Positions 26,802 to 34,417 of a DNA stretch of 64,000 nt are shown here, piece by piece; positions within the stretch are counted from its first letter, which is position 1; each line of letters begins with the position of its first letter. The position numbers and the translations under genes are program-made. Source of the stretch: Micromonospora avicenniae (lineage in GTDB: Bacteria > Actinomycetota > Actinomycetes > Mycobacteriales > Micromonosporaceae); contig NZ_FTNF01000015.1 of the NCBI RefSeq assembly GCF_900156065.1, forward strand, positions 1 to 64,000, in the 5' to 3' direction. The notes beneath the pieces were generated by a model. That model had not been told where the DNA came from. It was given only the letters and a program-made list of their open reading frames with translations, and searched no databases.

Positions 26802-27797
26802 TCAGCGCATCGGCAGCTCGTAGCGCCGCTCGGCGCCGCCGGCGGTGACCAGCCGCACCTCGCCACTGCGCAAGCCGTACGTCACCGACCAGCGGGTGTG
26901 TGCCTGCCGGACGCCGGCCAGCACCCGGAACGCCGCCGCTGCGTCCACCACACCGTCGGCGTCGGTCATCGCCTGGGCGATCAGGTCGTACCGGCGGTCC
27001 GCACGGCGCTTCTGCTCCGCGACCCCGACCACCGGCACGTTGGTCAACGCCTGCCAACTGCCCTGGCCCCGCTCGACCCGCATCTGGCCGTCCACGAACT
27101 CGATCACCGCGGACGCGCCGGTGGCGTCGGCCAGCAGGTAGTGCAGCGCCGGCCCACCGGAGAAGTCGAGATTGTGTGCGGTGAAGACCGCGACCGCCTC
27201 GTCGACGGTGGCCGCCCGGTCGAGTACCAGGCGCAGGATGCGCACCGAGCCGACGGTCGGCTTGCCCGGCACGGGTTCGGCCCGCGCGGCGTCGTCGGCC
27301 GCCAGCCCCACCGCCAGGCCGCGCTCGTTCATCCCGTCGAAGGGCAGCAGCGGCGCGTTCAACAGCCGTCGGTCACCGGTCAGGTCGGGGCCGACCCCCA
27401 GGTAGGCCAGGTCCACGAGCGAGATCGACGCGTACCCCTGTGATGGATCGGTGCGCAGCACCATCGCCGGGTTGGGGTCCCAGTCGAAGTTGCGGGCGAA
27501 CAGCGGCCGGCTCCGGTCGCCGGCCGCCACGAAGAGCGAGCAGCCGAACGGGCTCGCCGGCGCGGCGTCCGTGCCCACCGTGGCGTCGTAGGACCCGACG
27601 TAGGTCATCTCGTACAACGGCAAGTCGTCGACCCGGCGCAGGCTGGCCAGGGTCTGCTCCACCTGAGCCGCGTCCTGCCGCGACGCGGTGGGCGTGCCGG
27701 TGGGGCTGGGCGCGGATGTCGGGGTCTCCGACGGCGCCGAGCAGGCGGTGAGCACGAGCAGCAGGGCCAGGGTGGCGGCCGGTACAGTCCTCCGCAT
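26802..27797 (-). CDS. Lipoprotein of the C45/choloylglycine Ntn-hydrolase family
   Basis: 331 aa. Lipobox LTAC with Cys19, then a Pro/Thr/Ser linker. The catalytic domain starts near 55. Cys86 in PFGCSLFVA is the likely N-terminal nucleophile after autoprocessing, followed by RNFDW, GMNERGLAVGL and ATGASAVIEF, all usual for linear-amide C-N hydrolases and isopenicillin-N acyltransferase-like enzymes. It would hydrolyse an amide outside the membrane; the substrate is unknown. The ATG at 27797 fits a promoter ending 9 nt upstream; a GTG two codons earlier is possible. Confidence 0.75.
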   Translation of the reverse strand: MRRTVPAATLALLLVLTACSAPSETPTSAPSPTGTPTASRQDAAQVEQTLASLRRVDDLPLYEMTYVGSYDATVGTDAAPASPFGCSLFVAAGDRSRPLFARNFDWDPNPAMVLRTDPSQGYASISLVDLAYLGVGPDLTGDRRLLNAPLLPFDGMNERGLAVGLAADDAARAEPVPGKPTVGSVRILRLVLDRAATVDEAVAVFTAHNLDFSGGPALHYLLADATGASAVIEFVDGQMRVERGQGSWQALTNVPVVGVAEQKRRADRRYDLIAQAMTDADGVVDAAAAFRVLAGVRQAHTRWSVTYGLRSGEVRLVTAGGAERRYELPMR

Positions 27798-27806
27798 ATC
27801 CACAGG

Positions 27807-27835
27807 ACGCTATGCGTCGGGCGCCCGTCTGTCCA
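27807..27835 (-). promoter_or_regulatory. Promoter for the Ntn-hydrolase lipoprotein gene
   Basis: On the minus strand TGGACA (27830-27835) and TAGCGT (27807-27812) are 17 nt apart. The -10 ends 9 nt before the ATG at 27797, so the transcript would have little or no leader. Confidence 0.5.
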
Positions 27836-28024
27836 TTGGCCGGACCGGCCGGACACCCCCGCCCACCAGTCAAATCGGGTCCGGCTGATCGGCAGGGTGC
27901 CCTTGGCGAGCGCACCGCCCTTCCCCACCGGCACCGACCGCCGGTGGCGCCCACACCCGCGGGACATGGTGGCGGGGTCACGTAGGCCCGGGACGTCGCG
28001 CGGGCCACCGGGCCGATTATCAGC

Positions 28025-28076
28025 ACGAGCTTGATACCTGAGAGGCATATTGATGCCTCTCAGGTATCAAGCTCGT
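28025..28076. repeat. Perfect 24-bp inverted repeat with 4-nt loop
   Basis: Arms 28025-28048 and 28053-28076 are exact reverse complements around ATTG. The core (for example TTGATACCTGAGAGGCAT) is far richer in A+T than the surrounding DNA. It lies 25 nt beyond the stop of the DUF1203 gene. It could serve as its terminator, be a mobile or REP-like element, or be a regulator site. Confidence 0.85.
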
Positions 28077-28101
28077 CGCGATGTTCGCCGCCCGCCGCCG
28101 G

Positions 28102-28578
28102 TCACTCCTCGGCGCGCTCGACGGCGAACATGTAGCAGCCGTACACGACGTTGCGGCTGTGCAGCTGGCGCACGGCCGGGTCGGCGAGCAGCTCGGCGAT
28201 CACCGACTCCGGGTCACCGCCGGTGTGCCGCCGGCCGCCGTGGATGCGGCCCTGCCGGTCGTACGCCCGCAGGACCTGCTCCCGCCCTCGCCAGGCCGCG
28301 GGGTAGGAGTCGATCGACTCCGGCCCGGAGCAGGGCAGGGTGTGGACGAAGACCGGACCGATCTCCCGGTAGGCGCCGGCGGCGACCGGCGGCGCGTACC
28401 CGAAGAGCAGCAACTCCTCGCCCGGCGTGGCGTCGCGCAGGCAGCAGCGCAGCGGTTCCCCGCCGGCGGCCGTGGCGGCTTCGACCGGCCGGTCGGCGGC
28501 GTCACGACGGTTACGGCGCACGGTGTCGAGCAGGTCGGCGGAGATGGGGCGGACGACGAAGCCGATCAGGGTGGTCAT
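28102..28578 (-). CDS. DUF1203 family protein
   Basis: 158 aa, soluble, with no signal peptide. The pattern of RCCLRDATPGEELLLFGY (about 42-59), AAWRGREQVLRAYD and GRIHGG matches DUF1203, an uncharacterised family. The ATG at 28578 starts at the first conserved region (MTTLIGFVVRPI); an upstream ATG at 28701 overlaps the next gene and adds only a Pro/Arg-rich stretch. No clear ribosome site. It stands alone between two same-strand genes, with the 24-bp inverted repeat after its stop. Confidence 0.75.
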   Translation of the reverse strand: MTTLIGFVVRPISADLLDTVRRNRRDAADRPVEAATAAGGEPLRCCLRDATPGEELLLFGYAPPVAAGAYREIGPVFVHTLPCSGPESIDSYPAAWRGREQVLRAYDRQGRIHGGRRHTGGDPESVIAELLADPAVRQLHSRNVVYGCYMFAVERAEE

Positions 28579-28672
28579 GCGCCCAGCCTGGTCCGCTTCC
28601 GGCGGGAACGCTGGCGGCGATCGGACCTGGCGCTGCCGGTGCCGCGGCCGCGGTGTCCGCCGCGAGATCCCG

Positions 28673-30286
28673 TCAGCCGGTGAGCGGGGCCTCGTCGTCA
28701 CCTCGGGTCCGCCGCGGGCCCACCAGCCGGCGCACCATCGGCGCCGCGTTCCACCTCGCCGCGCCCACCAGGTCCCGGGCGTGCTCCAGGACCGTGTAGT
28801 CCGGCCGCGCCAGACCGTCCGCGATCGCCTGGTCCAGGTCGTTGCCGCAGCGGCTCAACACGCTGTCGAAGTCCCGTCGTACCGGCTCCAGCAGCTGGTA
28901 GCCGAACGAACGGTACAGCCGGGCGAAGAAGGGCTTGTAGAGCCGCGCCCGCTCGTGCAGCCCCGACGAGTACGACATCGGGTTCTTCGGCCGCCGGAGC
29001 ACGTACTCGGGCAGCACGCCGGCGAAGGCCCGCCGGACGATCCACTTCTCGCGCCCGTCGCGCAGCTTGAACTCCAGCGGCAGTCGCATGGCCAGCTCGA
29101 CGACGCTCGGGTCGAAGAACGGCACCCGCGCCTCCACCCCGTGGCCCATGCTGGTCCGGTCGACCCGTTGCAGCTCGGTACGCCCGAGGTTGCGAATGCG
29201 ATGGAGGAAGAGCCGGCGGGACGCCTCCGCCCCCACCTCGTGGTACATCGGATACCCGCCGAACAGCTCGTCCGAGCCGTCGCCGGTGAGCGCCACCTTC
29301 ACGCCGAGCTGCCGCAGCCGCCGGAACAGCGGTACGGAGACCACCGCGTTGATGATGTCGCCGTACTCGGTCAGCTCGGAGATCCGGATCGCCTCCCGGA
29401 TGTCGGCCAGCCGGATGTCGCGCGGGCGCAGCTCCACCACCTCGTGCGGCACACCGAGGTCGGCCGCGAGCCGCCGCGCGTACGCCACGTCGGGGCTGCC
29501 CGGCGCACCGATCGTGATCGCCACGCAGTCCTGGTGCAGCTCCCGAACCTCGTGCAGCACCAGCGAGCTGTCCAGCCCGCCGGAGAGCACCACCCCCACG
29601 GTGAGGTCGGTGTCCACCCGGACCCGGATGCTGTCCCGCAACGCGGCACGGACGAGCAGGGCGGCCTCGTCCGGGTCGTCGATCACGGGAAGTCCCGCGC
29701 CGAGGGCGGGCAGGTCCACGTACGGACGCAGGCGGACATGGCCGTCGGCGTCCGCCCAGCCGTGATGCCCGGGCGGCACCTCGCTGACCGGCATGCCGTA
29801 CCCGACCAACGCCTTGACCTCGGAGGCCACGTGCAGGCAGCCGGGCTCGCGGGCCCAGTACAGCGGCTTCACACCGAGCGGATCGCGGGCCAGGAACGCG
29901 CGTCCGGTGGCCCGTTCCACCACGGCGAAGGCGTACTCGCCGCGCAGCCGGTGGACGGCCTCGGGACCCCAGTACTCGAAGGCGGCCAGCACCACCTCGG
30001 TGTCGCTGTCGCCCCGGAAGTCGTGGCCGAGCCGGCTCAGCTCCGTTCGCAACTCCCAGTGGTTGAAGACCTCGCCGTTGTAGCAGAGCAGCCAGCGTTC
30101 GTCCGCGGACGTCCACGGCTGCACCGCCCGACCGCGGTCCACCACGCGCAGCCGGCGGGTGCCGGCGAGCAGCCCGGACTCGTAGCGGGCCTCGGTCACC
30201 TCGCCGCGCGGGGCGAGCACGGCGAGCATCCGGCGGAAGAACGTCGGGTCGGCGTCCGGGCCGATGCTCAGGGCGATGCCGCACAT
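28673..30286 (-). CDS. Asparagine synthetase-like glutamine amidotransferase
   Basis: 537 aa. N-terminal class-II glutaminase with nucleophile Cys2 (MCGIALSI), CYNGEVFNHWELR (about 68-80) and GDSDTEVVLAAFEYWG. The C-terminal synthetase domain (about 215-480) has the PP-loop SGGLDSS and the TGDGSDELFGGYP motif, so both active sites look intact. It ligates an amine from glutamine onto an adenylated carboxyl group. True asparagine synthesis is possible. Its tight coupling (4-nt gap) to an M15-peptidase-like gene suggests a specialised amidation of a peptide, wall or small-molecule substrate. Confidence 0.85.
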   Translation of the reverse strand: MCGIALSIGPDADPTFFRRMLAVLAPRGEVTEARYESGLLAGTRRLRVVDRGRAVQPWTSADERWLLCYNGEVFNHWELRTELSRLGHDFRGDSDTEVVLAAFEYWGPEAVHRLRGEYAFAVVERATGRAFLARDPLGVKPLYWAREPGCLHVASEVKALVGYGMPVSEVPPGHHGWADADGHVRLRPYVDLPALGAGLPVIDDPDEAALLVRAALRDSIRVRVDTDLTVGVVLSGGLDSSLVLHEVRELHQDCVAITIGAPGSPDVAYARRLAADLGVPHEVVELRPRDIRLADIREAIRISELTEYGDIINAVVSVPLFRRLRQLGVKVALTGDGSDELFGGYPMYHEVGAEASRRLFLHRIRNLGRTELQRVDRTSMGHGVEARVPFFDPSVVELAMRLPLEFKLRDGREKWIVRRAFAGVLPEYVLRRPKNPMSYSSGLHERARLYKPFFARLYRSFGYQLLEPVRRDFDSVLSRCGNDLDQAIADGLARPDYTVLEHARDLVGAARWNAAPMVRRLVGPRRTRGDDEAPLTG

Positions 30287-30290
30287 CGGC

Positions 30291-31253
30291 TCAGAGGCCC
30301 ATCTCGACTTCGTACGCCCGGCGCAGCCGCCGCCCGGCCGCCGGCGCGAGGCACACGTGCCAGGCCTGCCCCTCGTCGATCACGTTGATCTCGCCGGCCT
30401 GCTGGCGCTCGAGCAGCAGGGCGGCCAGGGTGTCTCGTACGCCGTATCGGGCGAACCAGGTCATCTCCACGTCCATGGCGTAGCCGACGCAGTGCCCGCT
30501 GGGCAGCATGGCGGCGTACCCGAGGCGGCGCAGCCGGTGCTGGTGCTCGACGCTGCGGGTGAGTGAGGTGACCCAGAGTGGCGGGGTGCCGGGTGGGGTG
30601 GCCGCCGCGAACTCCCGGGCGAGGTCGTTGAGCAGCGCCACGACCTCTCGGCGGGCGCGCCGGGCGAGCAGACCGGCGGTGCGCGGGCTGGCGTCGGGGC
30701 GCAACCGCCGCCGTACCGCCTGCCATCCGCGGCCCACCACGTTGGCCGGCTGTTCCCGGTAGCGGAAGCCGAGCAGGTCACGGCGGCGCAGCCACTCCAG
30801 GTCGACCAGGTCGGTGCTGCCCTGAACCTGGTCGTCGGTGAGGAAGGTGGGGGTGTCCCGCCACCACATGATGTCGATGCGGGAGAGCAGGTAGATCCGC
30901 ACCAGCGCGGTCAGGTCCTGTGCGGAGCTGCGCGTGTTGGGTTGGTAGCGGGCCATCTCCAGCAGCAGCGTCTCGCGGGCACCGAGGAATCCCTGCGGGG
31001 TCGCGTCGAGGACCGCGGCGAGGGCCGGTTCGCGCAGCCGGTCGTCGATGAGCACCTGTCGGGCGGCGACGCTCGGCGCGTCGGCGAGCGCGCCGACCTC
31101 CACCAACAGGTCGGCGACGGCCTCCCGGTAGGCGGCGAGATCCGGTTCGGTGACCGGCACCGGTCCGGGCCGGCTGGGGAGGCGGCGGGCGGGGGCGGTG
31201 GAGGCGGCGGTCGGACCGGACCGCCCCCCGGGGCTGCGGCTGGGCACTCGCAT
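30291..31253 (-). CDS. M15-peptidase-like protein (DUF5715-like), no signal peptide
   Basis: 320 aa. The C-terminal part carries the VanY/M15 zinc signature SxHxxGxAxD: Ser252, His254 and Asp261 in SGHCVGYAMD, with a downstream His299 in WHVCLAP as third ligand. QHRLRRLGY precedes it. The N-terminal 230 residues are mostly helical and unassigned. No export signal is seen, so it may act inside the cell or have lost peptidase function. The ATG at 31253 has GAGAGGA upstream. It is the first gene of a two-gene unit with the asparagine-synthetase homologue. Confidence 0.7.
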   Translation of the reverse strand: MRVPSRSPGGRSGPTAASTAPARRLPSRPGPVPVTEPDLAAYREAVADLLVEVGALADAPSVAARQVLIDDRLREPALAAVLDATPQGFLGARETLLLEMARYQPNTRSSAQDLTALVRIYLLSRIDIMWWRDTPTFLTDDQVQGSTDLVDLEWLRRRDLLGFRYREQPANVVGRGWQAVRRRLRPDASPRTAGLLARRARREVVALLNDLAREFAAATPPGTPPLWVTSLTRSVEHQHRLRRLGYAAMLPSGHCVGYAMDVEMTWFARYGVRDTLAALLLERQQAGEINVIDEGQAWHVCLAPAAGRRLRRAYEVEMGL

Positions 31254-31475
31254 GGTCGGTCCTCTCTGCGGTCACGACACCTGGGTCGCTCGCCCTGCAC
31301 AGACACGGTAACCAGTCGGATCGGGAGAAGGCCGAACATTCCTCCTATCACCCGCGAAGGGCGACGGTTCGGGAAAGCACGGCACGCCCCGCCAGGAGCA
31401 GGCAGGGCGGGCCGGGCGAGGCACGAACCGGTCAACCGCCGCGGGGAGTGCCACGGCACGGCAGCCGAACGAGCA

Positions 31476-32342
31476 TCAGGATGCCGGCATCCACCCCTCC
31501 GTCAGTGCCTGCACGCCGGCGTACGACGGCGGTTCGGGCGACCCGACCGGGGCGACCGAGGCGCGATCGGCGGCGACGCCCACCCGCCCCGCCGTGAGGG
31601 CGTCCACGCAGGCCAACGCGGCACCGAGCGCGGCCCGGAACGGCAGTGATCCGGTGCTCACCCGGGCCACCCCGAGCCTCGCCAGCTCGTCGACCTCCAG
31701 GAGACCCGGGCGGTACAGCACGTTCAGCGGGGCGCCGGCCTCGGCGACGAGGACACGGATCGTGTGCTCGTCCGGGGCGCCCGGCGCGAAGATCCCGTCG
31801 GCCCCCGCCGCCCGGTACGCCCGCACCCGCCGCACCGCGTCGCCCAGCGGATCGGGCACGCCCAGCCACCACGCGTCGGTGCGGGCGTTGACGAACAGCT
31901 CCGGCACGGCGGACTTGACCGCGGCCACCTTGTCCGCGGTCACCGCCGGTGGGGCGAGCGAACCGTCCGGGCGGCCGTCCTCCAGGTTGAGGCCGACCAC
32001 GCCGAGCCCGGCCAGCTCGACGGCGAGGGCGGCGACGTCCGCCGGGTCGTCGCTGAAGCCCGCCTCCACGTCGACGGTGAGCAGCACCGGGAGCCGGCGC
32101 AGCCGCCGGGCCAGCAACAGCGTCTCGGCCCGGGTCGCCGCGGCGCCGTCCGGCAGGCCGGCCGCGGCGGCGACGCCGAGGCTGGTGGTGCCGACGGCCG
32201 GGTACGACCGGGTCGCGAACATCGCCGCCGAGGCATGGTCCCAGGCGTTGGGCAGCAACAGCGGGCGGCCGGGCCGATGCAGCGAACGGAAGGCGGCGCA
32301 GCGGTCGGCGTACCGGTCGGTGCCGTCGGACGGTGTCGTCAT
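31476..32342 (-). CDS. Isocitrate lyase / PEP mutase family enzyme
   Basis: 288 aa, TIM-barrel of the ICL/PEPM superfamily. Seen: LLPNAWDHASAAMFA (about 30-44), the metal-binding strand VDVEAGFSD (about 92-100), GLNLEDGR, VNARTDAWW and GADGIFAPG. This is the pattern of the broad oxaloacetase or 2,3-dimethylmalate lyase-like group rather than true isocitrate lyase (no KKCGH). It probably cleaves or forms a C-C bond in a 2-oxo/hydroxy acid. Its ATG overlaps the P450 stop (ATGA), a tight functional link. Confidence 0.82.
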   Translation of the reverse strand: MTTPSDGTDRYADRCAAFRSLHRPGRPLLLPNAWDHASAAMFATRSYPAVGTTSLGVAAAAGLPDGAAATRAETLLLARRLRRLPVLLTVDVEAGFSDDPADVAALAVELAGLGVVGLNLEDGRPDGSLAPPAVTADKVAAVKSAVPELFVNARTDAWWLGVPDPLGDAVRRVRAYRAAGADGIFAPGAPDEHTIRVLVAEAGAPLNVLYRPGLLEVDELARLGVARVSTGSLPFRAALGAALACVDALTAGRVGVAADRASVAPVGSPEPPSYAGVQALTEGWMPAS

Positions 32343-33400
32343 AGCGGGATCACCTCGAGTCGGGTCGGCACCCGCAGCAGCGGGTGGGGTTCGTACGCCG
32401 GCACGCCGGGCGCGAGCCGGCACCGCTCACGCAGCACGTCCAGCACTCCGGTGGCGAGCGCCAGCGCGTGCCGCTGCCCGGGGCAGCCGCGGGGGCCGGC
32501 GCCGAACGTCAGTGCGGGTGTGGGGCGGCCGGGGGTGAAGGAGTCGGGCTCGGGGAAGACCTCCGGATCCCGGTTCGCCGAATCGAAGCGCAGCAGCAGC
32601 GGGGTGCCCGCCGGCACGTCGACACCGCCGATGTGAACGGCCCCGGTGGTGGTGCGGCGGGTGCCGCGTACCGGCGGGTCCAGCCGGAGCACCTCGTGGA
32701 GCAGTTCTTCGGTGTCGCCGGCCGGACGACCGAACCCGGTCACCTCGCCGGCGGCGGGAGGCAGATCGGCGGCCGGGGGCAGGAGGTGGCGGGCACCGGC
32801 CCCGATCAGCCCGGCCGTGGCGTCGCAGGCCTGGACCAGCAGGCCGAGCCGGTTGGCGAGCGCCTCGGGCGGGGCGGGCGGGGCGAGCGCCACCAGTACC
32901 GTCACCGCCCCGTCGGCCCGCCAGGCCGCGGCCGCGTCCGCGCCGGCCTGGTAGGCGGCGGCGATCGTGGCCACCGCGTCGACGGCGGTCGCCGCATCGG
33001 CCAGCCCGAGTCGCCCGGCGAGCACCCCCACCGGTACGCGCCGGGCGAGGGCGGACGCCACGTCCAGCCGGCCGCCGGCCCGGTCCAGGGCGTCGGCGGT
33101 TCGCCGGGCCGCCTCGGCGCGCAGCTCGTCCGGGTCGAGCGGGGCCAGCGCCGCGAGGCCGGCGGCCCGCCGGGCGGGATGGTCCTGCGGGGCGCTGAAG
33201 CGGCTCACCAGGCCACGGAACCAGTCGAGCGTGTAGGGCGCGCCGGGGCGGGCGGCCGGTACGTGGCAGGCCGGGGCGGCGAGGGCGGCACGCACGTCCG
33301 CGTACCGGGTCAGCGTGCAACCGGTCCGCGGGTCCACGGTGGGTGGACCGCAGGGTGGAGTGCCGGGGATCGGAGCGATGCGGGGGCGGGTGAGTGTCAC
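32339..33400 (-). CDS. Cytochrome P450, short form
   Basis: 353 aa, about 50 residues shorter than usual bacterial P450s, mostly at the N-terminus. Heme-binding loop TFGAGPRGCPGQ with Cys306, ExxR in EVLRLDPP (about 232), and an I-helix segment ACDATAGL in place of AGxxTT, retaining the acidic residue and Thr. The start is GTG at 33400; a TAGCGT box 7 nt upstream suggests a leaderless mRNA. It is coupled to the PEP-mutase family gene by a 4-nt overlap. Redox partners are not encoded nearby. Substrate unknown. Confidence 0.8.
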   Translation of the reverse strand: MTLTRPRIAPIPGTPPCGPPTVDPRTGCTLTRYADVRAALAAPACHVPAARPGAPYTLDWFRGLVSRFSAPQDHPARRAAGLAALAPLDPDELRAEAARRTADALDRAGGRLDVASALARRVPVGVLAGRLGLADAATAVDAVATIAAAYQAGADAAAAWRADGAVTVLVALAPPAPPEALANRLGLLVQACDATAGLIGAGARHLLPPAADLPPAAGEVTGFGRPAGDTEELLHEVLRLDPPVRGTRRTTTGAVHIGGVDVPAGTPLLLRFDSANRDPEVFPEPDSFTPGRPTPALTFGAGPRGCPGQRHALALATGVLDVLRERCRLAPGVPAYEPHPLLRVPTRLEVIPL

Positions 33401-33407
33401 CCGACGA

Positions 33408-33413
33408 ACGCTA
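33408..33413 (-). promoter_or_regulatory. Candidate -10 box for leaderless P450 mRNA
   Basis: TAGCGT on the minus strand ends 7 nt before the GTG at 33400, with no Shine-Dalgarno sequence between. Confidence 0.4.
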
Positions 33414-33550
33414 GGGCCGGGACCTTGCGGCCGGCGCCGAAGTGTCGACGCGGCACCCCGAGATCAAAGGGGACCGGGTCGATCAACCGCCGGACGGCCG
33501 GCGTGCGCCCGGGCGCCGGACTCCGGCGTCGACCAGGGATGAGCGCCAGG

Positions 33551-34297
33551 TCAGGCGCGTCCCCCGCCGGTGACGGCCTCCACCGGCGGGGTGAGGTCGG
33601 CCGCGTCCAGGCCGAGGACGGCGGCGAGCGCCGGGCCTCCGGACGGGGTGAGGCGGACGGCCCGGCCGGCGCCCCGGGTGAGCCAACCCAGGTCGAGCAG
33701 GTGGGCGCAGAGGGCCGCGCCGAGGGCTCCGGACAGGTGCGGGCGCCGCTCGGTCCAGTCCAGACAGTCGCGCAGCAACGGCCGGCGTGCGGCGCGCAGC
33801 GGCGCGAGGGGCAGCCCCAGCTCGGCGCACCAGCGCTCCCCAGCCGTGGTGAGGGTCAGTCCGGCCGACCGGTCCAGCAGTCCCCGGTGCAGCAGCGCGT
33901 CGTGCACCACCACGCCGAGGCGTCCGGCGAGATGGTCGTAACAGGTCCGGGCGTACGCGAGCGCGGCACCGGCCCGGGCCGCCCGCAGCGACCGGTCCGG
34001 AACCGGCGGCGCGGTGACCCTTCCGGCCAGGTCCTCGACGAGCTGGGCCACGCTCGCGTCGGCGAGCCGCAGGTAGCGGTGCCGCCCCTGCCGTTCCTGC
34101 GCCAGCAGCCCGCCCTCGACGAGGCGGCTGAGGTGGTCGCTCGCGGTGGACGGGGCGACGCCGGCGGCCCGAGCCAGCTCCCCCGCCGTCCAGGCCCGAC
34201 CGTCGAGCAACGCCAGGCAGATCCGGGCCCGGGTGGTGTCGGCCAGCAGCGCGGCGAACCGTGCGAGGCCCGGGGCCCAGGCGGTGGTCGGGTGCAT
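33551..34297 (-). CDS. ArsR-like winged-helix transcriptional regulator
   Basis: 248 aa. An N-terminal winged helix-turn-helix (about 10-82: LADTTRARICLALLDGRAWTA, then AAGVAPSTASDHLSRLVEGGLL and GRHRYLRLAD) is followed by an effector-like C-terminal half (about 100-240). The latter has Cys119, Cys157, Cys178 and Cys197 but no obvious metal motif. Divergent from the GH43 gene; the intervening palindrome TACAACGTTGTA overlaps its own likely promoter, suggesting autoregulation and perhaps control of the glycosidase. Confidence 0.85.
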   Translation of the reverse strand: MHPTTAWAPGLARFAALLADTTRARICLALLDGRAWTAGELARAAGVAPSTASDHLSRLVEGGLLAQERQGRHRYLRLADASVAQLVEDLAGRVTAPPVPDRSLRAARAGAALAYARTCYDHLAGRLGVVVHDALLHRGLLDRSAGLTLTTAGERWCAELGLPLAPLRAARRPLLRDCLDWTERRPHLSGALGAALCAHLLDLGWLTRGAGRAVRLTPSGGPALAAVLGLDAADLTPPVEAVTGGGRA

Positions 34298-34344
34298 CCG
34301 CCCATGCTGGCACGGGGACGGTTCGGTCTTCGCCGACCGGTCTT

Positions 34345-34356
34345 TACAACGTTGTA
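34345..34356. promoter_or_regulatory. Palindromic operator candidate in divergent promoter
   Basis: TACAACGTTGTA is a perfect 12-bp palindrome. It is 48 nt upstream of the ArsR-like gene and 61 nt upstream of the GH43 gene, in the only AT-rich stretch between them. Confidence 0.5.
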
Positions 34357-34417
34357 CGCCGCGCGGTAGGAAGGGACGCGGCTCGCACCGACAACCACTG
34401 CACGCAAGGCAGGTCTG

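Noticed and set aside
28673..31253. Lasso-peptide or beta-lactam biosynthetic cluster
   Set aside because: Only the asparagine-synthetase-like gene would fit; no precursor peptide, B-type protease, ABC exporter or carboxyethylarginine synthase gene was seen nearby.
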